A DNA stretch of 64,000 nucleotides from Streptomyces sp. MUM 203J (GTDB lineage Bacteria > Actinomycetota > Actinomycetes > Streptomycetales > Streptomycetaceae): NCBI RefSeq assembly GCF_022414595.1, contig NZ_JADWYO010000016.1:1-64000 (forward strand), read 5' to 3'. The translations under genes were made by a program, and so were the position numbers. The notes under the pieces are model-generated. The model saw only the letters and a program-made list of their open reading frames with translations, was not told the origin of the DNA and searched no databases. Below, in pieces: positions 27,608 through 36,914 of this stretch. Each line of letters begins with the position of its first letter. Positions within the stretch are counted from its first letter, which is position 1.

Positions 27608-30600
27608 GTGAGCAGCGACGGCGCGTACCTCCGGTTCCCCCACCTCCATCAGAACCTGCTGTGCTTCGCGACCGAGGACGACCTCTGGGTCGCCCCGCTG
27701 GCCCCCGACGGGGAGACGCCGGGCCGGGCCTGGCGGTTGACGGTGGACCGTACGCGTGTCGGCCACCCGCGCTTCTCCCCCGACGGGCGCCACATCGCCT
27801 ACACGAGCTGGCGCAGCCTGGACCCCGAGATCCATCTGGCCCCGGTGGACGGCGGCCCGGCCCGGCGGCTGAGCCACTGGGGGTCGCTCGACACCCGGGT
27901 GTGCGGCTGGGACCCGGACGGCAACATCCTGGCCGTCACCTCGCACGGCCAGCCGTTCTCGCACTTCTCCTGGGCGTACAAGGTCGCCCCCGACGGCAGC
28001 CCCGGCCGCCGTCTGCCGTGGGGGCCGTGCGCGGACATCCAGGTCGCGGACGTGGGCGGCGAGCACCGGACGCTGCTGCTGACCGGTAAGCCGCCGCACG
28101 AACCGGCTTCCTGGAAGCGCTACCGGGGCGGGGCGACCGGGCGTCTGTGGCTGCACGGCGAGCGGCTGCTGCCGGACCTGGGCGGCCATCTGGACTGCGC
28201 GATGTTCGTGGACGGGAGGGTGGCCTTCCTGTCCGACCACGAAGGCGTCGGGAACCTGTACTCGTGCCTGCCGGACGGTACGGACCTGCGGCGGCACACC
28301 GACCACGACGCCTTCTACGCCCGGCACGCCTCGTCCGACGGGCACCGGGTGGTGTACCAGTGCGCGGGCGACCTGTGGCTGGTGGACGCGCTGACGCCGG
28401 ACGCGCGGCCCCGGCGGCTGGAGGTCCGGCCGGGCGGGCAGCGCGCGGGACGGCGGCGGTACCACGTGCCCGCCTCCCAGCACCTCCAGGCGGTGTCCGT
28501 GGACCAGACGGGGCGGGCCAGCGCGGTGTGCGTGCGGGGCAGCCTGTACTGGCTGACGCACCGGGACGGCCCGGCGCGGGCGATCGCGGACACCCCGGGC
28601 GTACGGGTGCGGCTGCCGGAGATGCTGGGCGGCGGGGGGCGGATCGCCTACGTCACGGACGCTGAGGGCGAGGAGGCGATCGAGGTCGCGTACCTGCCCC
28701 GGGCCAGCGGTGTCCGGCCGCCGCGCCGGGTGGCGGCGGGGCGGCTGGGCCGCGTGCACGAGATGGTGGCCGACCCTGCGGGCGAGCGGCTGGCGGTGGC
28801 GACGCACGACGGGCGGCTGCTGCTGGTCGGCGTACCGGAGGAGGAGACGGCCGGGGCCGGCGAGGTGCCGGAGCCGTACGGCGCCGCGGACCCCGCCGCC
28901 TCCGAAGGCCCCGCCGCACGGGCCGCCGCCGAGGTCACCGAGCTGGTCCGGTCCGTCAACGGGCCCGTCCGGGACCTGGCGTTCTCGCCGGACGGGGCCT
29001 GGCTGACCTGGTCCCACCCGTTCATCGGCCGGTCGCTGCGGCAGATCAGGATGGCCCGGATCAAGGACGGGCTGATCGTGGACGTGACGAACGGCCGGTT
29101 CGAGGACGAGAGCCCCGTCTTCACCCGGGACGGCCGGTATCTGGCGTTCCTCTCCTGGCGGGGCTTCGACCCGGTGTACGACGTGCACACCGGTGACCTG
29201 TCGTTCCCGCTGGGCTGCCGCCCCTACCTCGTGCCCCTGGCGTCCACGACCCCGTCGCCGTTCGCGCTGTCGCCCGAGGGACGGCCGGCGGCGGGCGGGC
29301 TGGATCCGGGCGGGGAGGAGACGGCGGGCGACGGGACGGTCCTGGTCGAGGTGGAGGGACTGGAGAGCCGGGTGACGCCGTTCCCGGTGGCCGCGTCCAA
29401 GTACTCGTCCCTGCACCCGGTGAGCGGCGGCGGGCTGGTGTGGCTGCGCTGGCCGATCTCGGGCGCGCTCGGGGAGACCTTCGTGAACCCGTCCGACCCG
29501 TCGGAGCGGCCGACCCTGGAGCACTTCAGCATCGCGAAGGCCCGCAAGTCCGAACTGGTCCCGCATCTGGACTGGTTCGGGGTGAGCGGGGACGGAACCC
29601 GCCTGGTCGTGGTCGACGAGGGCGACCTGCGGGCGCTGCCCGCGACCGAGTCCGGGGACCCGGACACGACGGTGTACGTGGACGCCCGGCGCATCCAGCA
29701 CGAGGTCGACCCGGGGGCGGAGTGGCGGCAGGCGTACGCGGAGGCGGGCCGGATCGTCCGGGCGTACTTCTGGGACCCGGGGATGAGCGGCATCGACTGG
29801 GACGGGGTCCTGGAGCAGTACCGGCCGCTGGTCGAACGGGTCGCCTCGCCCGACGAGTTCGCGGACCTGCTGCGCGAAGTACTCGGCGAGCTGGGTACGT
29901 CGCACGCCTATGTGACGCCCTCCCGGCGCAACGAGGGCCCGCCGCACTACCAGCGGGCGATGGGGCTGCTGGGCGCGAACCTGGTCTGCCGGGAGGGGAG
30001 CTGGGTGGTCAGGCGGATCCTGCCGGGCGAGTCCTCGGACTCGAAGGCACGCTCGCCGCTGGCGGGGACCGGGATCCGGGAGGGGGCGGTACTGACGCAT
30101 GTGGACGGGCGGCCCGTCGATCCGGTGACGGGCCCGTATCCGCTGCTGGCGGCGGCGGGCGGGACGACCGTGGACCTGACGTTCGCGCCCGGTGAGGGCG
30201 AGCAGGGGCGGCCACGGCGGGTGGCGGTGCTGCCGCTGGTGGACGAGCGGCCGCTGCGGTACCAGGACTGGGTGGCCAAACGGCGCGACGTCGTCCACGA
30301 GTTGAGCGAGGGCCGCTGCGGCTATCTGCACATCCCGGACATGGGCGGCTCGGGCTGGGCGCAGTTCAACCGGGACCTGCGGATGGAGATGGCCCGGCCC
30401 GCGCTGATCGTCGACGTGCGGGGCAACGCCGGGGGCCACATCTCCGAACTGGTCGTGGAGAAGCTGACCCGAAGGATCCTGGGCTGGGACCTCACCCGGC
30501 ACGCACAGCCCGTCTCGTACGCCTCCAACTCGCCCCGCGGGCCGGTGGTCGCGCTCGCGGACGAGGCCACCTCGTCGGACGGGGACATGATCACGGCGGT

Positions 30601-30937
30601 GTTCAAGCTCCAGGGGCTCGGCCCGGTGGTGGGCCTGCGGACCTGGGGCGGGGTCGTCGGCATGACGGGCCGTCACCGGCTGGGCGACGGCACGGTGATC
30701 ACGGTGCCGATGAACGCGGCGTGGTTCGAGGAGTACGGCTGGGGCGTGGAGAACCACGGCGTGGAGCCGGACATGGAGATCGAGCGCACCCCGCTGGACT
30801 GGGCGGAGGGCCGCCACCGGCAGCTCGCGGACGCGGTGGAGGTGGCGCTGGGCCTGCTGGCGAAGCGGGGGGCGTCGGAGCCGCCGGACTATTCGGGGAC
30901 CCCGGACCGCAGCCGCCCGCCGCTGCCGCCGCGCTGA
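27608..30937 (+). CDS. Tricorn protease homologue
   Basis: A 1109-residue cytoplasmic serine protease of peptidase family S41B, usual size for the family. Two N-terminal beta-propellers occupy roughly residues 1-300 and 310-660 (repeat motifs such as PRFSPDGRHIAYTS and DLAFSPDGAWLTWS). Then come the C1 helical domain, a PDZ domain (about 800-875, LTHVDGRPVDPVTG) and the C2 catalytic domain. Likely catalytic residues are His766 (ELGTSHAYVTP) and Ser990 (ATSSDGDMI), with Glu in the C-terminal NHGVEPDMEIE segment. Tricorn degrades peptides released by the proteasome. The GTG at 27608 gives the usual start VSSDGAYLRFPHLH. It is divergent from tetR and ends at a 13-bp terminator. Confidence 0.94.
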   Translation: MSSDGAYLRFPHLHQNLLCFATEDDLWVAPLAPDGETPGRAWRLTVDRTRVGHPRFSPDGRHIAYTSWRSLDPEIHLAPVDGGPARRLSHWGSLDTRVCGWDPDGNILAVTSHGQPFSHFSWAYKVAPDGSPGRRLPWGPCADIQVADVGGEHRTLLLTGKPPHEPASWKRYRGGATGRLWLHGERLLPDLGGHLDCAMFVDGRVAFLSDHEGVGNLYSCLPDGTDLRRHTDHDAFYARHASSDGHRVVYQCAGDLWLVDALTPDARPRRLEVRPGGQRAGRRRYHVPASQHLQAVSVDQTGRASAVCVRGSLYWLTHRDGPARAIADTPGVRVRLPEMLGGGGRIAYVTDAEGEEAIEVAYLPRASGVRPPRRVAAGRLGRVHEMVADPAGERLAVATHDGRLLLVGVPEEETAGAGEVPEPYGAADPAASEGPAARAAAEVTELVRSVNGPVRDLAFSPDGAWLTWSHPFIGRSLRQIRMARIKDGLIVDVTNGRFEDESPVFTRDGRYLAFLSWRGFDPVYDVHTGDLSFPLGCRPYLVPLASTTPSPFALSPEGRPAAGGLDPGGEETAGDGTVLVEVEGLESRVTPFPVAASKYSSLHPVSGGGLVWLRWPISGALGETFVNPSDPSERPTLEHFSIAKARKSELVPHLDWFGVSGDGTRLVVVDEGDLRALPATESGDPDTTVYVDARRIQHEVDPGAEWRQAYAEAGRIVRAYFWDPGMSGIDWDGVLEQYRPLVERVASPDEFADLLREVLGELGTSHAYVTPSRRNEGPPHYQRAMGLLGANLVCREGSWVVRRILPGESSDSKARSPLAGTGIREGAVLTHVDGRPVDPVTGPYPLLAAAGGTTVDLTFAPGEGEQGRPRRVAVLPLVDERPLRYQDWVAKRRDVVHELSEGRCGYLHIPDMGGSGWAQFNRDLRMEMARPALIVDVRGNAGGHISELVVEKLTRRILGWDLTRHAQPVSYASNSPRGPVVALADEATSSDGDMITAVFKLQGLGPVVGLRTWGGVVGMTGRHRLGDGTVITVPMNAAWFEEYGWGVENHGVEPDMEIERTPLDWAEGRHRQLADAVEVALGLLAKRGASEPPDYSGTPDRSRPPLPPR

Positions 30938-30954
30938 CCCGGCGCCGGACGGCG

Positions 30955-30990
30955 CTGTGCCCCGGGCGAGGCACTCAGCCCGGGGCACAG
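30955..30990. terminator. Strong bidirectional terminator
   Basis: Perfect 13-bp stem CTGTGCCCCGGGC / GCCCGGGGCACAG with a 10-nt loop, between the tricorn gene and the convergent small gene at 31025. Confidence 0.9.
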
Positions 30991-31024
30991 GCGTCCTTCC
31001 GCCACCGCTTCGCGGCTGAGGCGG

Positions 31025-31207
31025 TCAGGAGGCGTCGTAGTCGCGGTCCAGGCGGTCCTGCGCCTCGCGCACGGCCGGGTCGGACGTGTCGCGGTCCTGC
31101 GAGCGCTGCGGCTTGCCGCCCTTGCGCTGCTGCGCCTTGCGCGCCTCCTGCTGAGCCCGCTCCTTGAGCTCCTGCGCCTTGTCCTGGAACTGGTCCTTGA
31201 TGCCCAT
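31025..31207 (-). CDS. Small charged helical protein
   Basis: A 60-residue protein, MGIKDQFQDKAQELKERAQQ onwards, composed almost entirely of Lys, Glu, Gln, Arg and Asp; it is likely a single long helix or a disordered stress-type protein. AGGAGTGA stands about 9 nt before the ATG. It resembles small CsbD-like or LEA-like actinomycete proteins in composition only. A strong terminator lies just downstream. Confidence 0.7.
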   Translation of the reverse strand: MGIKDQFQDKAQELKERAQQEARKAQQRKGGKPQRSQDRDTSDPAVREAQDRLDRDYDAS

Positions 31208-31384
31208 CCGGAATTCACTCCTGTACGGGGTGGGGGGAGTGCCGGAGCCTTGCCGCCCCGGCCTCGACCAGCGTGGCACGGGGCGCGACGGGGCGCATTT
31301 CGATCAGCACGGAGGGTGAGGGCAGTGCGTAGTACCGCCGGACCCGGCCGTCCGGCGGCACTACGGGGCGCGGCCCCGCCGACG

Positions 31385-32275
31385 TCACGCCCCGGCCGGC
31401 TCCTCCCCCCGCGCCCGCTCGTCGGCCGCACCCCCCGCGCCCACCAGACCCTTCGGCACCCCGCCCAGCCTCGGCTCGAAGCGGCGGACGTCCCGCTGCC
31501 CCACCGTCGCGATGAGCCCCGGCAGGTAGCCCCGCACGGACTGCATACCCCGCAGCCACCACTGCGCGTACACGTGCGCCGAGCGCCGTTCGATCCCCGC
31601 GACGATCCGGTCGACCGCCGGGCCCAGCGGGTACGTCCGGTTCGCCGGCCACGGCAGCCGCTGCCGCAACTCCCGCATGACGTCGTCCCGGTCGGCGCCC
31701 CGCACCATGTCGGTGTCCGTCCAGGACAGGTAGCCGACGCCGACCCGCACGCCCCGGTGGGCGACCTCGGCGCGCAGACTGTGCGCGAAGGCCTCGACCC
31801 CGGACTTGGACGCGCAGTACGCGCTCATCATGGGCGCCGGGGTGATGGCGGCCAGGGACGCGATCTGCAGGAAGTACCCCCGGCTTTCGAGGAGTACGGG
31901 CAGGAAGGCCCGCCCGGTCACGGCGCCGCCGACGAGGTTGACCTCGATGACCCGCCGCCAGGCCACCGGGTCCGAGTCGACGAACGGCCCCCCGGCCGCG
32001 ACCCCGGCGTTGGCGACCACGATGTCGACCTTGCCGAACCGCTCCTTCACCTCGCCCGCGACCCGCGCCATGGCCTCGTGGTCGGTGACATCGGCGTGCC
32101 ACCAGTCGCCTTCTGTGTGCAGCCGGCCGCAGACGCGCTTCAGCTCGTCCGGCTCCAGCCCGACGAGCGCCACCTTGGCACCGCGCGCGGAGAGTTTGCG
32201 GGCCAGGAGCTCACCGACGCCCCGGGCGCCGCCGGTGACGACGGCGACCTGTCCTTCCAGGCTGCCCCTGCTCAT
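31385..32275 (-). CDS. Short-chain dehydrogenase/reductase
   Basis: A 296-residue classical SDR. Cofactor motif TGGARGVG (T-G-x3-G-x-G) near residue 15, NAGVAAG near 90, and the active-site YCASK near 158 with its Ser in the IASLAAI strand. A C-terminal extension of about 60 residues is basic then Gly/Ala-rich. Its ATG overlaps the stop of the alpha/beta hydrolase (ATGA). It is third in a leftward unit with the flavin monooxygenase and hydrolase, suggesting oxidation, hydrolysis and alcohol/ketone interconversion of one lipophilic substrate. Confidence 0.92.
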   Translation of the reverse strand: MSRGSLEGQVAVVTGGARGVGELLARKLSARGAKVALVGLEPDELKRVCGRLHTEGDWWHADVTDHEAMARVAGEVKERFGKVDIVVANAGVAAGGPFVDSDPVAWRRVIEVNLVGGAVTGRAFLPVLLESRGYFLQIASLAAITPAPMMSAYCASKSGVEAFAHSLRAEVAHRGVRVGVGYLSWTDTDMVRGADRDDVMRELRQRLPWPANRTYPLGPAVDRIVAGIERRSAHVYAQWWLRGMQSVRGYLPGLIATVGQRDVRRFEPRLGGVPKGLVGAGGAADERARGEEPAGA

Positions 32276-33159
32276 ACGACCCGCTCCTTCTCACTGCGCA
32301 CGTACGTGGTGACCAGCTCCCGGATCCGCCCGGTGACCGCCTCGGGCGCCTCGATCGGTGACATGTGACCGATCCCGGGCAGCACGTCCAGCCCGAGGCA
32401 CCGGGGCAGCGCGGCGGCGATGGTGCGGGCGTGCACCGGCGGGGTCAGCCGGTCGGCCGCCCCGGCGATGACGGCGGTCGGAACCCGTAGCTCCCGCACG
32501 CCCGCGTCCAGGTCCAGCCCGGCCAGCACCCGGGACCAGGCGACCCGCACACGGCGCGGGCAGGCGTGCACGATGCGGGCGCATTCGGCGACCCGCGCCG
32601 GGGCTGAACCGGGGCCCATGGTTCCGTACTTGAGGAGGGCCCTGGACACGGGCGTGACAGGCCCGAGGGGGGCGCGGGAACCGAGGACGGCGTGGGTCAG
32701 CCGGGTGCGTACCGGCCCGGCGCGCATCGGCAGCACGGTCGACTCCGCGACCAGCCGGGACGCCCCGGTGTTGCACAGCAGCACGGCGGCGGCGTGGGCC
32801 CGCAGGGCGGGGCGGGAGGCGGCGGCCATGAGGGTCATGCCGCCCATGGAGTGACCGGCCAGGACGGCCTTCTCGCCGGGGGCCAGGGTGGTGGCCAGCA
32901 CCGCTTCCAGGTCGTCCGCGAGGGCGCGGGTGGAGTGGCCGGGGGCACCGACGGCGGGGCTGCGGCCGTGCCCGCGCTGGTCGTAGACGACGACCCGGTG
33001 GTCGGCGGCCAGGTCCTGGACCTGGGCGTTCCAGAAGGCGGTGTTGCAGGTCCAGCCGTGCGCGAGGACGACGGCGGGTGCGCCCTCGGAGCCGTACACC
33101 TCGACGTGCAGGGAGGACCCGTCGGCGGAGACGGCGGTGAGGTTCGTGGGCCGGTTCAC
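32272..33159 (-). CDS. Alpha/beta-fold hydrolase
   Basis: A 295-residue hydrolase. Oxyanion motif HGWTCN near residue 35, YDQRGHGRS near 63, nucleophile elbow GHSMGG near 105, acid AGAADRLTPP near 236 and catalytic His in GIGHMSPIEAPEAV near 265. The GTG at 33159 overlaps the monooxygenase stop (GTGA), and its stop overlaps the SDR start, so all three proteins are probably made in fixed ratio. An ester made by the upstream Baeyer-Villiger-type enzyme is a natural substrate, by inference. Confidence 0.92.
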   Translation of the reverse strand: MNRPTNLTAVSADGSSLHVEVYGSEGAPAVVLAHGWTCNTAFWNAQVQDLAADHRVVVYDQRGHGRSPAVGAPGHSTRALADDLEAVLATTLAPGEKAVLAGHSMGGMTLMAAASRPALRAHAAAVLLCNTGASRLVAESTVLPMRAGPVRTRLTHAVLGSRAPLGPVTPVSRALLKYGTMGPGSAPARVAECARIVHACPRRVRVAWSRVLAGLDLDAGVRELRVPTAVIAGAADRLTPPVHARTIAAALPRCLGLDVLPGIGHMSPIEAPEAVTGRIRELVTTYVRSEKERVV

Positions 33160-34682
33160 GCGGCGGCCCCCTCTCGCGCGGAGCGGGCTGCCCGTACGAC
33201 CTCGTACTCGCCCAGGTCCACGGCGCGGGTGGCGCGGCGGAACTCGGAGGTGGTGCCGGGCCAGAGCGTGGTGTTGCGGCCGCTGGCGTCGAGGTACCAG
33301 CTGTCGCAGCCTCCGGACTTCCAGACGGTGCGCTCCATCCTGGACTGCACGCGCCGGTTCCAGGCGGCGACTGCCGAGGGCCGGGGGGCGAGGGCGGCGC
33401 CCGGGCCGAGGAGGCTCAACTGCCGTACGAAGTCGGCCATGTAGTTGAGCTGTGACTCGATCATCAGGATCATCGAGGAGTTCCCCAGGCCGGTGTTGGG
33501 GCCGATGACGGTCATCCAGTTGGGGAATCCGGCGGCGGTGGCGCCGCGCAGCGACTCCATGCCGTCCTTCCACGCCTCGGCCAGGCTGACTCCCTCGGCG
33601 CCGACGACCCGCTCCGCGATCGGCAGGTCGGTGACGTGGAAGCCGGTGCCGAAGACGATCACGTCGGCCTCGGCCTCGCTGCCGTCGGCGGCGACGAGCG
33701 TGCGCCCCCGGATCTCCTTCAGCCCGGAGGCGACGACGTCGACGTTGGGCTTGGCGAGCGCCGGATAGTAGTCGTTGGACAGCAGGATGCGCTTGCAGCC
33801 GATGCGGTACGAGGGCGTCAGCTTGGCCCGCAGTGCGGGGTCCTTGATCGCCCGGTTCATGTTGGCCTTGGCGAGCTGTTCGACGAGGCCGAGTTCGCCG
33901 GGGCGCTTGGTGAAGGCGCTGACCTGGAGTTCGCGGATCCCCCACAGGATGCCGCGCCGGGCCTTGCCGGTGAACGGCAGCTGCCGGTGCAGCCAGCGCT
34001 CGGGGCCCGTGATGGCACGGTCGACGCGCGGCATGACCCAGGGGGGCGTGCGCTGGAAGAGGGTGAGCCGCCCGACGCGGGGCTGGATGGCGGGCACGAT
34101 CTGGATGGCGGAGGCGCCGGTGCCGACCATGGCGACGCGTTTGCCGGTGAGGTCGTGGCCGTGGTCCCAGCGGGCGGAGTGGAAGACCTTCCCGCCCTCC
34201 TCCTCGAACCGCTCGATCCCGGGGATCCCGGGGATCTTCGGGTCGGAGAGGGGGCCGGTGGCGGAGACGACGAACCCGGCCGTGAAGCGGCCCCGGGAGG
34301 TCTCGATCTCCCACAGGAGCCGGTCGGCGTCCCACCGCATCCTGAGCACCTCGTGGCCCAGGCGCAGGTGGGAGCGGAGCCGGAAGGTGTCGGCGACGTG
34401 CTCCAGGTACGCGCGGATGTGGGGCTGACCGGAGAAGGTGCGGGGCCAGTCCGGGTTGGGGGCGAAGGAGAACGAGTAGAGGTGCGACGGTACGTCGCAG
34501 GCACAGCCGGGGTAGCTGTTGTCACGCCAGGTGCCGCCGACGGAGTCGGCCCGTTCCAGGACGACGAAGTCGGTGACCCCCTCGCGGCGCAGCCGGACGG
34601 CGGCGCCGAGCCCGCCGAAACCGGACCCGATGACGGCGACGCGGACGTGCTCCGGCGCACGCTCGCGCTGGTTCTCGCTCAT
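33156..34682 (-). CDS. Flavin-containing / Baeyer-Villiger-type monooxygenase
   Basis: A 508-residue two-dinucleotide-binding flavoprotein. FAD motif VIGSGFGGLGAAVRLRREG near residue 15, GGTWRDNSYPGCACDVPSH, the BVMO-like region KVFHSARWDHGHDLTGKRVA, and NADPH motif VGTGASAIQIVP near 187. The fingerprint lacks the textbook F-x-G-x3-H-x3-W spacing upstream of FHSARWD, as in the MymA/EthA-like group. ATG 34682 has GGGAGGG 5 nt upstream. Monooxygenase-hydrolase-SDR order equals the mymA-lipR-SDR start of the M. tuberculosis mymA operon. Confidence 0.92.
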   Translation of the reverse strand: MSENQRERAPEHVRVAVIGSGFGGLGAAVRLRREGVTDFVVLERADSVGGTWRDNSYPGCACDVPSHLYSFSFAPNPDWPRTFSGQPHIRAYLEHVADTFRLRSHLRLGHEVLRMRWDADRLLWEIETSRGRFTAGFVVSATGPLSDPKIPGIPGIERFEEEGGKVFHSARWDHGHDLTGKRVAMVGTGASAIQIVPAIQPRVGRLTLFQRTPPWVMPRVDRAITGPERWLHRQLPFTGKARRGILWGIRELQVSAFTKRPGELGLVEQLAKANMNRAIKDPALRAKLTPSYRIGCKRILLSNDYYPALAKPNVDVVASGLKEIRGRTLVAADGSEAEADVIVFGTGFHVTDLPIAERVVGAEGVSLAEAWKDGMESLRGATAAGFPNWMTVIGPNTGLGNSSMILMIESQLNYMADFVRQLSLLGPGAALAPRPSAVAAWNRRVQSRMERTVWKSGGCDSWYLDASGRNTTLWPGTTSEFRRATRAVDLGEYEVVRAARSAREGAAA

Positions 34683-34700
34683 GCGGCCCTCCCAAGACTC

Positions 34701-34718
34701 TGCCAGCAATCACTGGCA
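34701..34718. promoter_or_regulatory. Palindrome in the monooxygenase leader
   Basis: TGCCAG-CAATCA-CTGGCA, a perfect 6-6-6 dyad 19-36 nt before the monooxygenase ATG. It may be an operator in the divergent control region. Confidence 0.45.
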
Positions 34719-34743
34719 CTGTTCGGGAGGGTAGAGCCTGCGC

Positions 34744-34757
34744 CTACCGGGCGGTAG
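34744..34757. promoter_or_regulatory. CTACC-N4-GGTAG palindrome
   Basis: CTACC-GGGC-GGTAG lies mid-way between the divergent monooxygenase and merR genes. TACC/GGTA dyads are common TetR-type and MerR-type operators in actinomycetes. Confidence 0.4.
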
Positions 34758-34792
34758 GGGTTCGGCCGAGGAAAGTTACCGGCAGTACGACA

Positions 34793-34798
34793 TAGGGT
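34793..34798 (+). promoter_or_regulatory. -10 box for leaderless merR
   Basis: TAGGGT followed by 6 nt and GTG 34805; the predicted transcription start is the start codon. Confidence 0.45.
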
Positions 34799-34804
34799 TG
34801 CCGT

Positions 34805-35590
34805 GTGGCGGATGTACATGGCGCGCGGGGCGCGGACGGGCCCGGCGCGGGCGAGGACGCTCCCTGCGCGGACGAGGGCCTCTCCGGCGCGGGCCGGGAC
34901 GTTCCCCCCGCGGACCCCGGCGCTCCCGGCCCGGGGCAGGGCCGCGAGTACCGGATGGAGGAGCTGGCCGGGGCAGCCGGCATCACCCCCCGCACCCTGC
35001 GGTTCTACCGCGAGCGCGGCCTGATCCCGCCGCCCCGGCGCGAGGGCCGCATCGCCTGGTACGGCCCCCACCACCTGGCCCGGCTGCGCACGATCGCCGC
35101 CCTGCTGGAGCGCGGCCACACCCTGAACGGCATAGCCGACCTGGCGGCGGCGTTCGAGAGCGGCCGGGACGTGGGCGAGGTGCTGGGCCTCGGGGAGCCC
35201 TCGGAGGAGGAGCCGGTGCGGCTCCACCCGGAACAGCTGGCCGACTTCTTCGGGGACCAGGCCACGGCCGAGAACTTCGCGGCGGCGATGGACCTCGGCT
35301 ATCTGGCGACGGACGGCGAGGACCTGGTCCACGTCAGCCGCCGGCTGCTGGAGGTCTCGGCCTCGCTGGTCGAGGAGGGCGTCCCGCTCTCGGCGGTGCT
35401 GGCGGCGGCCCGGGAGGTACGGAGCCACGCGGACGCGCTGGCCACGCTGTTCGCGACGGTACTGCGGACGCACACCTCGGGCACGGACCCGGCGCGGCTC
35501 CGCCCCCTGGCCAAGAGCGTGGTGGAGGCGGAGCTGTCGATGGCGCTGGACAGGCGGCTGCGCGCCGCGCCGGGACCGGTGGACTCCTAG
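34805..35590 (+). CDS. MerR-family transcriptional regulator
   Basis: A 261-residue regulator with an unusual low-complexity Gly/Ala/Asp leader of about 48 residues before the MerR HTH (YRMEELAGAAGITPRTLRFY then RERGLIPPPRREGRIAWYG). A dimer helix and a helical effector domain follow (EQLADFFGDQATAENFAAAM...). There are no Cys residues in metal-binding positions, so it is not a metal or redox sensor. It is divergent from the monooxygenase cluster across about 120 nt with two palindromes, and is the likely local regulator. An internal start at RMEELAG near residue 50 would give a normal-length protein; GTG 34805 is kept because of its -10 box. Confidence 0.88.
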   Translation: MADVHGARGADGPGAGEDAPCADEGLSGAGRDVPPADPGAPGPGQGREYRMEELAGAAGITPRTLRFYRERGLIPPPRREGRIAWYGPHHLARLRTIAALLERGHTLNGIADLAAAFESGRDVGEVLGLGEPSEEEPVRLHPEQLADFFGDQATAENFAAAMDLGYLATDGEDLVHVSRRLLEVSASLVEEGVPLSAVLAAAREVRSHADALATLFATVLRTHTSGTDPARLRPLAKSVVEAELSMALDRRLRAAPGPVDS

Positions 35591-35603
35591 CCGGAGCCGC
35601 GGG

Positions 35604-36743
35604 TCACGGCCTGTACGCCTGCTTGCCCGCGCAGTGCCAGATCACCGGCTGGAACCCCCAGGACTCCGGCGAGGCGACCCCGCCCACCCGGTCGTCGTCG
35701 GACACGGCCCACGCCTCGGAGTCCCGCCCCGGCGCGAGGCCCGGCAGCGCCAGGAGCGGCCCGCGTCCCGGCCAGTACTGCGCCCGGGAAGGCGTCCACG
35801 GCACCTCCTCGCCGTAGGACCGCGCGGTGCCGACGGACACGTTCGTCGTGGGGCTGATCGCCGAGAACCCGCCCTGTCCGAATCCCCTGAGGAGACCGGG
35901 CGAGGAGCCGGTGTCCTCGTAGGGCACCGCCCAGTGCCAGGGTTTCTCCACCGGGTTGAACCGGTCGGTGGCGGAGAACGTGCCGACCACCCGGCCCTCG
36001 CTGTCGATGCCCGTGGGAGTGTTGTGGGCCAGCCACTCGGAGACGGCGACCGGCAGTGACTTCGCCGGGCCGCCGTCACCGGGCCAGACGACCGGGTTCT
36101 CGCCGTACACGAACCCCTCGTCCGCGTCCTCCGTCCGCACCGCGTGACCGAGGACGTCGCCCCGGGCGTTGATGCCCGCGATGCCCCTGACCGACGTCCC
36201 CGACCCGGCGTCCGCGGGCAGCGGCAGTTCACGGACGACCGCTCCCTTCCGCCAGACCCGCGGCGTCCCGTCGGCACCCACGGCGGCGATGTACCCGGCG
36301 TCGTTCACGGCGGCGCCGCCACCCCTGCCGATCGCACCGCCCTCGCTGAGCAGCTGCACCGAGGGCGCGCCGAGCCGGTAGCCGAAGAGGGCGCGACCCG
36401 ACGGCCCGCTCAGCCGCCCGACCGCCGTCCCCCGTTTGTTGACGTCCTTCAGGAACCCGCGGTCGTACCCCTCGGGCATCGGCACCTCATGGACGCGCGT
36501 CCCGGTCCAGTACACGGGCAGACCCGCGCTGACCCCCACGGCGACACCGGGCCGCCCGAGCGCGTGCACGCCGTCGTCGCCGTACCGGCCGGTCCCGGCA
36601 GGCGGCAGCGTCTCCAGCACGGTCGGCCCCGTCGCGCAGGCAGCGGTCTCCTCGGAACCCGCCTCGGCCAGTGCGGGCCCTCCCGCGGTGACGAGCCCCG
36701 CCAGTGCGGCGACGACCGCGCCCATCGCGACACGTCTCTTCAT
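35604..36743 (-). CDS. Secreted beta-propeller-like protein, unknown function
   Basis: A 379-residue secreted protein with a clear signal peptide (MKRRVAMGAVVAALAGLVTA, cleavage after ALA near residue 26). The mature part consists of repeated units of the form G-x-A-V-G...A-x-x-W with INARGDVLGHAV, VNDAGYIAAVG and IDSEGRVVGTFS, the pattern of HAF-repeat/extracellular propeller proteins. No catalytic motif is seen. ATG 36743 is supported by GAGGGGG 5 nt upstream. It converges on merR with only 13 nt between the stops. Confidence 0.75.
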   Translation of the reverse strand: MKRRVAMGAVVAALAGLVTAGGPALAEAGSEETAACATGPTVLETLPPAGTGRYGDDGVHALGRPGVAVGVSAGLPVYWTGTRVHEVPMPEGYDRGFLKDVNKRGTAVGRLSGPSGRALFGYRLGAPSVQLLSEGGAIGRGGGAAVNDAGYIAAVGADGTPRVWRKGAVVRELPLPADAGSGTSVRGIAGINARGDVLGHAVRTEDADEGFVYGENPVVWPGDGGPAKSLPVAVSEWLAHNTPTGIDSEGRVVGTFSATDRFNPVEKPWHWAVPYEDTGSSPGLLRGFGQGGFSAISPTTNVSVGTARSYGEEVPWTPSRAQYWPGRGPLLALPGLAPGRDSEAWAVSDDDRVGGVASPESWGFQPVIWHCAGKQAYRP

Positions 36744-36914
36744 GAACGCCCCCTCGCCCACGGCCCGCGGACCGCTCACGGACCTTCACGACTCCGCCCC
36801 ATCCTGCCGGGCCGCATCCGTGACGGCCAGGCATACGGCCGCGAACAAGCCGTCAGGAGTGCCGTACCATCAGCGCCGTTTGCTGCAAGGTACGGATTCG
36901 CAGGGGGAAACGGC

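Noticed and set aside
27452..30988. A leftward open frame of 1178 codons opposite the tricorn gene
   Set aside because: Mirror of the tricorn coding frame in high-GC DNA; the plus-strand protein has clear propeller, PDZ and catalytic motifs.
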